Below are positions 1 through 6,824 of a stretch of DNA of 64,000 nt, piece after piece. A model generated the notes under the pieces. That model saw only the letters and a program-made list of their open reading frames with translations, ran no database searches and was not told the DNA's origin. Positions within the stretch are counted from its first letter, which is position 1. Each line of letters begins with the position of its first letter. This DNA is from Eubacteriales bacterium (GTDB lineage Bacteria; Bacillota; Clostridia; Oscillospirales; CAG-382): contig JAQWDK010000006.1 of assembly GCA_028705495.1 (NCBI GenBank), positions 43,547-107,546 on the forward strand, given 5' to 3'. A program made the position numbers and the translations under genes.

Positions 1-648
1 GCTGTCGGATTCTTTGCAAGTCTTATCGTTCTTATTCTCGGTATGACCGTGGGCTCTGTCGCAGGATACTACGGAGGTAAGGTAGACCTGATCATAATGC
101 GTGTTGTCGATATCATTTATTCGCTTCCCGATATGCTAATGGTCATTCTGCTTGCCGCGGCACTGAGGCAATCCGGGTTGGCAACAGCAATTGAAGGCAC
201 GGTTCTCGAAAAAATCGGAAGCAATATAATCAGCCTTTTTATAGTTTTCGCACTTTTATACTGGGTCTCTATGTCAAGACTTATCAGAGGTCAGATTCTC
301 TCGCTCCGCGAGCAGGAATATGTGCTTTCCGCAAGAGCAACCGGAGCGCGCGGACGCTGGATAGTCACAAAGCATCTCATACCCAACAGTATCGGCGTTG
401 TGATAATTTCTACCGCTCTTCAGATACCGAGCGCAATATTCACGGAAAGTTATCTTTCCTTTCTCGGACTCGGAGTCAACGCCCCGATGCCCTCACTCGG
501 GTCGCTTGCATCGGACGCACTTAACGGAATCAGTTCATACCCTTACCGTCTGATTATTCCAGCAGTAGTAATATCACTCATCGTGTTGTCACTCAATCTC
601 TTCGGTGACGGTCTGCGCGATGCGTTCGACCCCAAGCTAAATAACTAA
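1..648 (+). CDS. oppC: Oligopeptide ABC transporter permease, OppC/DppC type (5' end outside the window)
   Basis: The reading frame is open from base 1, so the first part of the gene lies upstream. What remains is an inner-membrane permease subunit of a family-5 peptide importer. The cytoplasmic EAA loop that docks on the ATPases is visible (SARATGARG followed by HLIPNS), with hydrophobic spans on both sides, and the protein ends in the usual GDGLRDAFDPKL tail. oppD follows 15 bp downstream on the same strand and oppF and the binding protein come next, so this is the distal part of an opp/dpp operon. The alternative, a nickel or dipeptide permease of the same family, cannot be excluded from sequence alone. 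Confidence 0.93.
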   Translation, partial: AVGFFASLIVLILGMTVGSVAGYYGGKVDLIIMRVVDIIYSLPDMLMVILLAAALRQSGLATAIEGTVLEKIGSNIISLFIVFALLYWVSMSRLIRGQILSLREQEYVLSARATGARGRWIVTKHLIPNSIGVVIISTALQIPSAIFTESYLSFLGLGVNAPMPSLGSLASDALNGISSYPYRLIIPAVVISLIVLSLNLFGDGLRDAFDPKLNN

Positions 649-663
649 GAAAGAGCAAGAACT

Positions 664-1686
664 ATGGCATTACTCGAAGTAAAGAATCTGCAAACATCTT
701 TTTTCACCAACGCCGGAGAGGTGAGAGCAGTTAACGGTGTCTCCTTCAACCTCGACCGCGGCAAGGTGCTCGGCATTGTCGGAGAGTCAGGTTCCGGAAA
801 ATCGGTTACCGCTTATTCTATCATGCAAATACTGGCGCCGACAGGAAAAATTGTTGACGGTTCGATAAAATTTGACGGTCAGGAACTTGTAGGTTCCGGC
901 GAAAACGTTATGAAAAACATCCGCGGAAACCGGATATCAATAATATTTCAGGATCCTATGACTTCTCTTAACCCTACGTATACCATCGGGCATCAGCTTA
1001 TGGAGGCAATACTGCTTCATACAAACCGTAACAAGAAGCAGGCTTATGAGAGAGCTGTTGAAATGCTTCGCCTCGTAAACGTAAACGAGCCCGTAAAAAG
1101 AATGAAGCAATATCCCTACGAATTCTCCGGAGGAATGAGACAAAGAGTCGTCATTGCAATGGCACTCGCCTGCGAACCCGACATACTTATCGCAGATGAA
1201 CCCACCACAGCACTTGACGTTACGATTCAGGCTCAGATTCTCGACCTTATGAGTTCCCTCCAGAAGGAGCTCGGAATGGCGATTATTCTGATAACACACG
1301 ACCTCGGTGTTGTGGCGCAGATGTGCGATGAAGTTATTGTCATGTACGCCGGATCAATCTGCGAACAGGGTACCACCGACGAAATCTTCTACCGTCCGGC
1401 TCACGAATACACCAAGGGCCTTATGCGCTCGATACCCACGGCAAACACCGCAGGAAAAAAGCTGCATCCGATAACAGGAACACCTATAGATCTGCTCAAT
1501 ATGCCGAAGGGCTGCCCATTCGCTCCGAGATGCGAAAGAGCCATGAAAATCTGTCTTAATCAGCGCGCGGAGAGATACGACCTTGAAGGACCGCATCAAG
1601 CCGCCTGCTGGATGAATCTGAAAAACGCCGTCGAATCCGGAGTTACTAGGATTGAACCGTTAAAAGATAACACAAAGGAGGTCTAA
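664..1686 (+). CDS. oppD: Oligopeptide ABC transporter ATP-binding protein OppD
   Basis: A 340-residue nucleotide-binding subunit that powers peptide import together with OppF. It has Walker A GESGSGKS near residue 40, ABC signature FSGGMRQRVVIA near 155, Walker B ILIADEPTTALD near 176, and the switch histidine in ITHDLG. The C-terminal oligopeptide/dipeptide extension is present with its cysteine motif GCPFAPRC, so the gene is full length. It starts 15 bp after oppC and its last codons contain the AAAGGAGG ribosome site of oppF, which supports translational coupling in one operon. Substrate choice (oligo- or dipeptide) is not readable from this subunit. Confidence 0.95.
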   Translation: MALLEVKNLQTSFFTNAGEVRAVNGVSFNLDRGKVLGIVGESGSGKSVTAYSIMQILAPTGKIVDGSIKFDGQELVGSGENVMKNIRGNRISIIFQDPMTSLNPTYTIGHQLMEAILLHTNRNKKQAYERAVEMLRLVNVNEPVKRMKQYPYEFSGGMRQRVVIAMALACEPDILIADEPTTALDVTIQAQILDLMSSLQKELGMAIILITHDLGVVAQMCDEVIVMYAGSICEQGTTDEIFYRPAHEYTKGLMRSIPTANTAGKKLHPITGTPIDLLNMPKGCPFAPRCERAMKICLNQRAERYDLEGPHQAACWMNLKNAVESGVTRIEPLKDNTKEV

Positions 1687-1689
1687 AAA

Positions 1690-2679
1690 ATGGATAAAAA
1701 TATATCGGACCGTCCTTTACTTGAAGTAAAGCACCTGAAACAGTATTTCGATATCAACATCAGCCTTTTCAAATCCAAACCGTTGAAAGCAGTAGACGAT
1801 GTTTCATTTGACATCAAAAAGACCGAGACTCTCGGACTTGTCGGAGAATCCGGTTGCGGAAAGACCACCGTCGGGCGCACGATACTCCACCTCTACAAAC
1901 CTACTGCCGGAGAAATAATTTATAACGGCAAGCCGATTGTTTCAGCATCCGACATCGCAGGTTTCCGTAAAAAAGCCGCAATGGTCTTTCAGGACCCGTA
2001 TTCATCGCTGAATCCGCGTATGACAGTTTCCGATATCATCGGAGAGCCGCTTGACGTTCACAAATTGTATTCCAAGAAGGAAGAACGGCGCGATAGGATT
2101 CTGGAGCTTATGGATCATGTCGGACTCAACAGCGAACACGCTTCGCGCTATGCTCACGAGTTTTCCGGAGGTCAGCGTCAGAGAATCGGAATTGCACGCG
2201 CGCTTGCTGTAAACCCGGAATTTATTGTCTGCGACGAGCCGGTATCAGCGCTTGACGTTTCAATTCAGGCGCAGGTTATAAATATGTTCGACGAATTGCA
2301 AGATAAACTCGGTCTGACCTACCTTTTTATCGCGCATAACTTGCTTGTAGTCAGACATATCAGCGACCGTATCGCCGTTATGTATCTCGGAAAAATAGTG
2401 GAGCTTGCCGATGCCGCCGAAATTTACGACCATCCGCTTCATCCCTATTCGAAAGCGCTTATGTCCGCCGTTCCGCAGCCCGACCCGCAGATTGCACGTG
2501 CCAATAAGAGAATAGTGCTTTCGGGGGACATTCCAAGCCCTCTTAACGCTCCGTCGGGGTGTGCTTTCCGAACACGCTGTCCATACGCCACTGCGCAATG
2601 CGCACAGGAACTTCCGGAACTCAAGGAAGCCTCCCCCGGTCACTTAGTTGCTTGTCACAGGGTGTCAGAAATCAACTGA
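1690..2679 (+). CDS. oppF: Oligopeptide ABC transporter ATP-binding protein OppF
   Basis: A 329-residue partner ATPase of OppD. Walker A is GESGCGKTT near residue 58, the signature is FSGGQRQRIGIA, Walker B is FIVCDEPVSALD, and the H-loop histidine lies in FIAHNLLV, where N replaces the more common D after the histidine. The C-terminal cysteine motif GCAFRTRC is intact. The start is fixed by AAAGGAGG at the end of oppD, 8 bases before the ATG. Oligopeptide importers in Bacillota normally carry both ATPases, so OppD and OppF here form the expected heterodimer on the permease pair. Confidence 0.95.
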   Translation: MDKNISDRPLLEVKHLKQYFDINISLFKSKPLKAVDDVSFDIKKTETLGLVGESGCGKTTVGRTILHLYKPTAGEIIYNGKPIVSASDIAGFRKKAAMVFQDPYSSLNPRMTVSDIIGEPLDVHKLYSKKEERRDRILELMDHVGLNSEHASRYAHEFSGGQRQRIGIARALAVNPEFIVCDEPVSALDVSIQAQVINMFDELQDKLGLTYLFIAHNLLVVRHISDRIAVMYLGKIVELADAAEIYDHPLHPYSKALMSAVPQPDPQIARANKRIVLSGDIPSPLNAPSGCAFRTRCPYATAQCAQELPELKEASPGHLVACHRVSEIN

Positions 2680-2777
2680 ACACCCTATTTGACGATTTAA
2701 AGCCTAAGCGGGATCTGGTGCAACACATCCCTGACTGGACTTTAAAAATAAAAAAAATAAATTTTTGAAAGGAAATC

Positions 2778-4547
2778 ATGATGAAAAGAGTAGTTTCTAT
2801 TCTTTTAGCCGCACTTATGCTTCTCTCGTTGGTATCATGTGGGGATAAAAAATCGGCAGAACTTGCACCACCGACAATAAAGTACCTTTACAATACCAGC
2901 GATGCCCACAAAGCTATCGGTGAGTATCTCCAGAGCGCTCTGGCGGCTGCAGGTTTCACAATGACGCTCGAAAACCAGGAGTGGAACACCTTCCTTAACA
3001 CTCGTAAAGACGGCAACTATGCTATTGCAAGAAACGGCTGGCTCGCCGACTATAACGACCCGATCAGTTTTCTGGACATGTGGACCTCCTACTCCGGAAA
3101 CAATGACGTTCAGTTCGGTAAAGGTGCTCACGCAAATCTCAAGATGTATAGTGTTGACCTTACACCCTATGGCGGCGCAAAGATTGAGAACGGCACATGG
3201 GCTGAGACCTATGACGTCCTTATGGGACTTATCAAGTCCAGCACCGATGAGGCAAAGCGTTTCGAAATGATGCACATAGCCGAGGATATGCTCATGAATA
3301 CCGGAAGCATCACTCCTCTTTACTTCTACACAGACCTTTATATGCTTGATGATTCGGTTGAAGGCTTCTACTCCAACCCGCTCGGATACAAGTACTTCAT
3401 GTATTCCAACGTAGACAGCAAGACCGATAACATCAACGTATGTCTCGCTTCCGAGCCCGACACACTTGACCCGGCTCTCAACAGTTCCGTTGACGGTGCT
3501 ACAATGATCGCGCATCTTTTCTCCGGACTTGCAAAATGGGTAAAGACGGAAGACGGCAGACTTGAAATAGTTGCCGACTGCGCAAAAGAGCTCGTTGAAG
3601 GAACTATAAACGACGACGGAACGGTTACTTACGTTTACACTCTCCGCGACGGTCTGAAGTGGTCCAACGGCGAAGAACTGAAGGCTTCCGATTTCGTAAA
3701 TTCCTGGAATCGCGCAGCATCCGAGGAACTCGCCGCAGATTACGGATATATGTACGAGATAGTTGACGGTTACGGCACAGATAAGCTCAACGCCGTTGCC
3801 GATGATGCTAACAAGACCATCACCGTTACCATCATCAACAGTGCCAAGTACTGGAATGAGCTCCTTGCTTTCCCGTGCTACTTCCCCGTACACAGCTCCG
3901 CATTCACAGATGAAAAGTGGGCTACAAAGCCGGAAACCTACATCAACAACGGTCCTTATGTAATGGATTCCTGGGAAAACAAGAGCAAGATAGTTCTGAA
4001 AAAGAACAGCAATTACATTGACGCCAACGAAATAACAATGGAACAGATCACCTGCTACCTCTCCGACGATGCCAACAACATGCTTGCAAACTTCAAGAAG
4101 GGTGACTGGCAGCTTATTGATGACGTTCCTACGAACGAAATCGCTGCTCTTAAGAGAGATTACCCGACAGAGTTTACAGTATCAGGTCAGATCGGTACTT
4201 ACTATGTATGCTTCAACATAAACTTTGACCTTCTTCCCGGCTCAAACCTCGCAGGTGTTGAGAAGGAAAAAGCTCAGGCTGAAATCCGTAAGGCAATGGC
4301 ACTTCTATTCGACAGAAACTACATCGTCGAGGAGATTGCTCAGGGCGGACAGGTTCCCGCTTCCTCGTTTGTGGCTATGGGTCTGACCGATGCCAACGGA
4401 TCGGGCGAATTCTATAAGCTCGCAAACAAGGCCGCAGGCAACAGCTACTACGGCTATTACGATACTTCCAAAGAAGCTTTCGAAGGCAACACCGCAAAAG
4501 CTCTCGAAGTACTCAAAAAGTATTATAAGCTTACGGTTGCCGACTGA
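2778..4547 (+). CDS. oppA: Peptide-binding lipoprotein OppA, circularly permuted
   Basis: A 589-residue solute-binding protein of family 5 with a lipoprotein signal (lipobox LVSC, Cys21). Its order is unusual. Residues about 31-212 are the segment that normally ends these proteins (YLYNTSDAHKAIGEY, NQEWNTFLNTRK, SPITPLYFYT-like region, PLGYKYF). Residues about 217-589 are the segment that normally begins them (LASEPDTLDPALN, LRDGLKWSNGEE, ATKPETYINNGPY, AMALLFDRNYIVEE). Joining residue 589 back to residue 31 would restore the textbook order. Total length is normal for the family, so nothing large is missing. It lies 98 bp after oppF with ribosome site GAAAGGA and is followed by a strong terminator. 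I infer it is functional; a chance fusion of two partial tandem copies is the main alternative mechanism. Confidence 0.88.
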   Translation: MMKRVVSILLAALMLLSLVSCGDKKSAELAPPTIKYLYNTSDAHKAIGEYLQSALAAAGFTMTLENQEWNTFLNTRKDGNYAIARNGWLADYNDPISFLDMWTSYSGNNDVQFGKGAHANLKMYSVDLTPYGGAKIENGTWAETYDVLMGLIKSSTDEAKRFEMMHIAEDMLMNTGSITPLYFYTDLYMLDDSVEGFYSNPLGYKYFMYSNVDSKTDNINVCLASEPDTLDPALNSSVDGATMIAHLFSGLAKWVKTEDGRLEIVADCAKELVEGTINDDGTVTYVYTLRDGLKWSNGEELKASDFVNSWNRAASEELAADYGYMYEIVDGYGTDKLNAVADDANKTITVTIINSAKYWNELLAFPCYFPVHSSAFTDEKWATKPETYINNGPYVMDSWENKSKIVLKKNSNYIDANEITMEQITCYLSDDANNMLANFKKGDWQLIDDVPTNEIAALKRDYPTEFTVSGQIGTYYVCFNINFDLLPGSNLAGVEKEKAQAEIRKAMALLFDRNYIVEEIAQGGQVPASSFVAMGLTDANGSGEFYKLANKAAGNSYYGYYDTSKEAFEGNTAKALEVLKKYYKLTVAD

Positions 4548-4618
4548 TTACAAAATCTCTCCGGGTACTCCTTATGATTTGCACTAAGTAAGGGTAAAAT
4601 TTATATAAGCATACGGAG

Positions 4619-4658
4619 AATAACCCCCTGCCCGTTTATACGGTCAGGGGGTTATTTT
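4619..4658 (+). terminator. Rho-independent terminator of the opp operon
   Basis: A perfect 12-bp stem (AATAACCCCCTG with CAGGGGGTTATT) around a 14-base loop is followed by TTTT. It lies 72 bp after the oppA stop and marks the end of the operon. Confidence 0.9.
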
Positions 4659-4666
4659 GATGCAAT

Positions 4667-4691
4667 AAAAAAGCAGTGTAAACTGCTTTTT
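4667..4691. terminator. Second small hairpin with T-run
   Basis: AAAAAGCAGT and ACTGCTTTTT form a short symmetric stem directly after the opp terminator. Poly-A and poly-T flanks would let it work in both directions. It sits at the edge between the opp operon and the recombinase debris. Confidence 0.55.
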
Positions 4692-4763
4692 GCTTATTGC
4701 GGTAAGACGAGCACTACTCTTAAAGAAGCTAGTGCGGAGCTTTGGAACGATGACGAAACATTA

Positions 4764-4949
4764 ATGGGATTCCTAAATGATGCTTTAGCAATTGGAGGTA
4801 TGCTGTTTGAACTGATGGAAATCTATGAACTACTTATAACATTTAATGAAAAGTTGTGGAATGCCGCCATCAGTCAGGTTACAGTCAATGATGACGGAAG
4901 GATTGTATTCCATTTCAAAGACGGGAAGGACATTACCGAAATACTGTAA
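4764..4949 (+). pseudogene. C-terminal remnant of a large serine recombinase
   Basis: This 61-codon stretch matches only the tail of large serine recombinases in this window: AFNEKLWNAA-like (TFNEKLWNAA) and HFKDGKDITE compare with the same region at 12470-12596 and with the ends of the recombinases at 48.6 and 58.4 kb. No catalytic or zinc-ribbon domain precedes it. The bases after its stop (GGCAGAGGGTAG) recur after the homologous stop at 12596. I read it as the 3' stump of a decayed element; it is not expected to make a useful protein. Confidence 0.75.
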
Positions 4950-5071
4950 CGGCAGAGGGTAGAATCTTTACAAGTTCCGGATAAATGATAACAATCTGAT
5001 AATTTCTTGCTGTATTGCTTGACTTTACGACTCTTTCTTTTGATAATGTCTGTTCAGAAGGAGGGGCTACT

Positions 5072-5203
5072 ATGACAAAAGAACAAGCTGAAGCGGAAAT
5101 AAAGTACCGCTTAGTACGATTAGCGTTTTCTAATCTTCGTGAAAAAAATATGATTGCAGATACATTCAACAACCACCCGCGATATGGTGTGGGAGTGCAA
5201 TAA
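5072..5203 (+). pseudogene. Small recombinase-associated protein, truncated
   Basis: A 43-residue frame begins MTKEQAEAEIKYRL behind AGGAGG. Small proteins opening this way are usually found just before large serine recombinases (compare the intact partner at 61295-61492). After about residue 28 the sequence (HPRYGVGVQ) no longer looks like that family and the frame stops, at the point where the 338-bp repeat is about to begin. It is probably the 5' half of such a gene cut by rearrangement. Confidence 0.55.
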
Positions 5204-5708
5204 TAAAAAGTCGGGGCGGACAAAATGTGCCAGCATCCATGTGTATGATAATGAGATGCAATATGCGGTAAAACTCGCTTTGGTAAAACTGTTAAGTAGA
5301 TATGGTAATACAATCTCGAGCTGTAAAGAAATTTGGGATGCCGAATTTGGCAGTATCCCGGATGACATACATTGTTATTTCGACCGTTTCAACAATTTAC
5401 CGCCGAACAGTGTTTTGTTTGACAATACAATTATTCGTGTGCTAATTACAACAATAAAAATTACGAGCAGTCATAACCTTATATTCTGCTTTCTTGATGG
5501 CAGTTCATTTCGTTATCGCATCTCCTCCGAATCTCCGAAAGGGAGGCCCAGTGCATACACGAAAAGGAAAAACCATCAGAATATATTAAACTTACATGAA
5601 ATGGGGTACACAGCTACTCAAATATGCGACGGCACCATGTCCGGGAATATGCTGGCGGCGAAAGCGGTGGCATTTGAGGTGCTGGAATATGAGAGAAAAA
5701 CAGATTGA
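5154..5708 (+). pseudogene. Decayed serine recombinase 3' region running into an unidentified tail
   Basis: The frame encodes a degraded zinc-ribbon-like stretch (GRTKCASIHVYDNEMQ), then a recombinase-like C-terminus (IRVLITTIKITSSHNLIF, FLDGSSFRYRI), then about 55 residues with a helix-turn-helix flavour (LHEMGYTATQI). There is no catalytic domain. The central 338 bp recur at 12999-13335, where they precede a different gene. The last part (AAKAVAFEVLEYERKTD) may be the end of a phage gene, since a phage nuclease starts inside its final codons at 5689. I treat the whole as a mosaic pseudogene. Confidence 0.6.
5219..5556 (+). repeat. 338-bp direct repeat, copy 1
   Basis: This segment, from CAAAATG to GTGCAT, is repeated at 12999-13335 with high identity (differences are scattered single bases and one small indel). 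Both copies lie in decayed recombinase 3' sequence, and each is followed at once by unrelated DNA: phage material here, a beheaded UvrA-like gene at copy 2. Confidence 0.85.
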
Positions 5709-5985
5709 ACGAAAACTGGTGAATGCGGTCAAGGCGGCCGGCGGCATTGCGCCCAAGTTTGTGTCTCCCGGCTATGACGGGATGCCGGACAGACTGCTGC
5801 TCTTTCCTGGTGGAAGGATGGCTTTCGTAGAAGTGAAAGCGCCGGGAGAAGAGCCGAGACCGCTGCAGACGGCAAGACACAGGCTACTTAGAAAACTTGG
5901 CTTCAAGGTTTATGTGCTTGATGCAGAGGCGGACATAGACAAAATTGTGAAGGAGGTGATGCCGGATGAAGTTCATACCACATGA
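5689..5985 (+). CDS. Phage VRR-NUC domain nuclease
   Basis: A 98-residue protein of the virus-type replication-repair nuclease family, a PD-(D/E)XK fold. Visible core: GGIAPKFVSPGYDGMPDRL, then FVEVKAPGEE, which supplies the D and the E-x-K catalytic residues, then LQTARHRLL. Length and order match the stand-alone phage form. The start at 5689 is chosen because the family begins with a basic helix (MREKQIERKL) and because upstream residues in this frame are shadow sequence. A phage helicase start overlaps its end, the usual order in Clostridia phages. It is probably an intact gene in a broken prophage. Confidence 0.85.
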   Translation: MREKQIERKLVNAVKAAGGIAPKFVSPGYDGMPDRLLLFPGGRMAFVEVKAPGEEPRPLQTARHRLLRKLGFKVYVLDAEADIDKIVKEVMPDEVHTT

Positions 5986-6080
5986 GTACCAGAGAGCTAT
6001 GCAGTCGATTACATCGAAAAGCATAAAAACGCCGCAGTCCTCTTGGATATGGGCCTCGGCTGAGCAAGACGGTCATTAAC
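5966..6080 (+). pseudogene. 5' stump of a phage SNF2/DEAD-type helicase
   Basis: The start is typical for the helicase that follows VRR-NUC in phages: MKFIPHEYQ behind AAGGAGGTG, overlapping the nuclease gene. After CAG the reading must shift to continue as YAVDYIEKHKNAAVLLDM. A further five extra bases (TGAGC) split the Walker A motif between GLG and KTVI. The remaining several hundred codons are absent. The gene is dead; its start still identifies the prophage module. Confidence 0.7.
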
Positions 6081-6164
6081 GAAGACGATACAAGCGTCCC
6101 GGTATCTGCTATAACAGGCTGGTACACGCAGGTTTATGAGCCGACGTTCACAGCTTTACCATAA
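6081..6164 (+). pseudogene. C-terminal end of a phage tail gene (probable major tail protein)
   Basis: Twenty-seven codons ending ITGWYTQVYEPTFTALP and a stop lie directly before the tail chaperone. The gene order (tail tube protein, then chaperone) is the reason for the name; the residues themselves are too few to prove it. The join to the helicase stump at about 6080 implies deletion of the packaging, capsid and most tail genes. Confidence 0.4.
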
Positions 6165-6182
6165 TGGGGGGTAATTAGAAGC

Positions 6183-6602
6183 ATGGATAACATCATAAAT
6201 ACTACTGACAGAAGCGCAAAGATAACAATAGGTGGTAAGGAATACGAGATGATCCTTACCACAAAAGCCACAAAGGAGATAGCGTCGAGGTATGGTGGAC
6301 TTTCTAATCTGGGCGAAAAGCTCATGAAAACTGAGAACTTCGAATTGGCTCTAGATGAGGTGGTGTGGCTCATTACGCTGCTCGCCAATCAGTCGGTGCT
6401 GGTACACAATTTGCAAAACCCCACTCAGAAACGCGACTTGCTTACAGAGGAAACGGTAGAGCTACTTACATCACCGCTTGAACTTGCTGTTTACAAGGAT
6501 TTCATCATGGAAGCAATGCTGAAAGGTACAAAGCGGAATGTTGAGTCCGAGGAAGATAGCGTCACTGGTGGTTCCACATCAAAAAACGCACAGGTCGGTT
6601 AA
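6183..6602 (+). CDS. Phage tail assembly chaperone, G-type short product
   Basis: A 139-residue protein with the N-terminal pattern of tail assembly chaperones of siphophages (TIGGKEYEMILTTKATKEIA, then SRYGGLSNLGEKL). Such proteins coat the tape-measure protein during tail building. The frame ends shortly after the A AAA AAC slippery site at 6581-6587, and a second frame continues to 6793, giving the classic short (G) and long (GT) pair. No tape-measure gene follows; instead an unrelated gene on the other strand begins 30 bp after the long form. The start of a tape-measure gene is found at 11562. Confidence 0.85.
   Translation: MDNIINTTDRSAKITIGGKEYEMILTTKATKEIASRYGGLSNLGEKLMKTENFELALDEVVWLITLLANQSVLVHNLQNPTQKRDLLTEETVELLTSPLELAVYKDFIMEAMLKGTKRNVESEEDSVTGGSTSKNAQVG
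6581..6587 (+). promoter_or_regulatory. Programmed -1 ribosomal frameshift slippery site
   Basis: A AAA AAC is in the correct register for the 6183 frame (X XXY YYZ). It lies 13 bases before the zero-frame stop, and the -1 frame stays open for 68 codons. This is the established arrangement for siphophage tail chaperones. Confidence 0.85.
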
Positions 6603-6793
6603 GCAACGACGAAGAGTTGTTTGCCCGGCTTATTTTTTACGGTGTCACTCTTCTCCACCGGTCCGAGCGGGAGGTTTGGCTTATGCCGCTGGGTCACCTG
6701 CTCGACCAGTGGGAGGTATATAAGCAGTTCAACGGTATGGCTAAGCCGAAGCGGGAGTGGTATATAGATGACATAGTGCCATTCGGGGTATAA
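6587..6793 (+). CDS. T-type extension of the tail chaperone, made by -1 frameshift
   Basis: After a -1 slip on A AAA AAC the reading continues RTGRLSNDEELFARLIFYG, then LLHRSEREVWLMPLG, and stops at 6793. The segment has no ribosome site or start codon of its own, so it is expected only as the C-terminal part of a fusion that starts at 6183 (about 203 residues). Its acidic, aromatic-rich character fits the T domain that contacts tail tube protein in related phages. Confidence 0.8.
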   Translation, partial: RTGRLSNDEELFARLIFYGVTLLHRSEREVWLMPLGHLLDQWEVYKQFNGMAKPKREWYIDDIVPFGV

Positions 6794-6824
6794 AGATCTC
6801 TCGCCCTCTTGAAGCTATTGTGAA

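Noticed and set aside
2835..3893. Long minus-strand frame of 352 codons inside oppA
   Set aside because: It is antisense to a clearly coding gene, has no ribosome site and shows no recognisable protein pattern.
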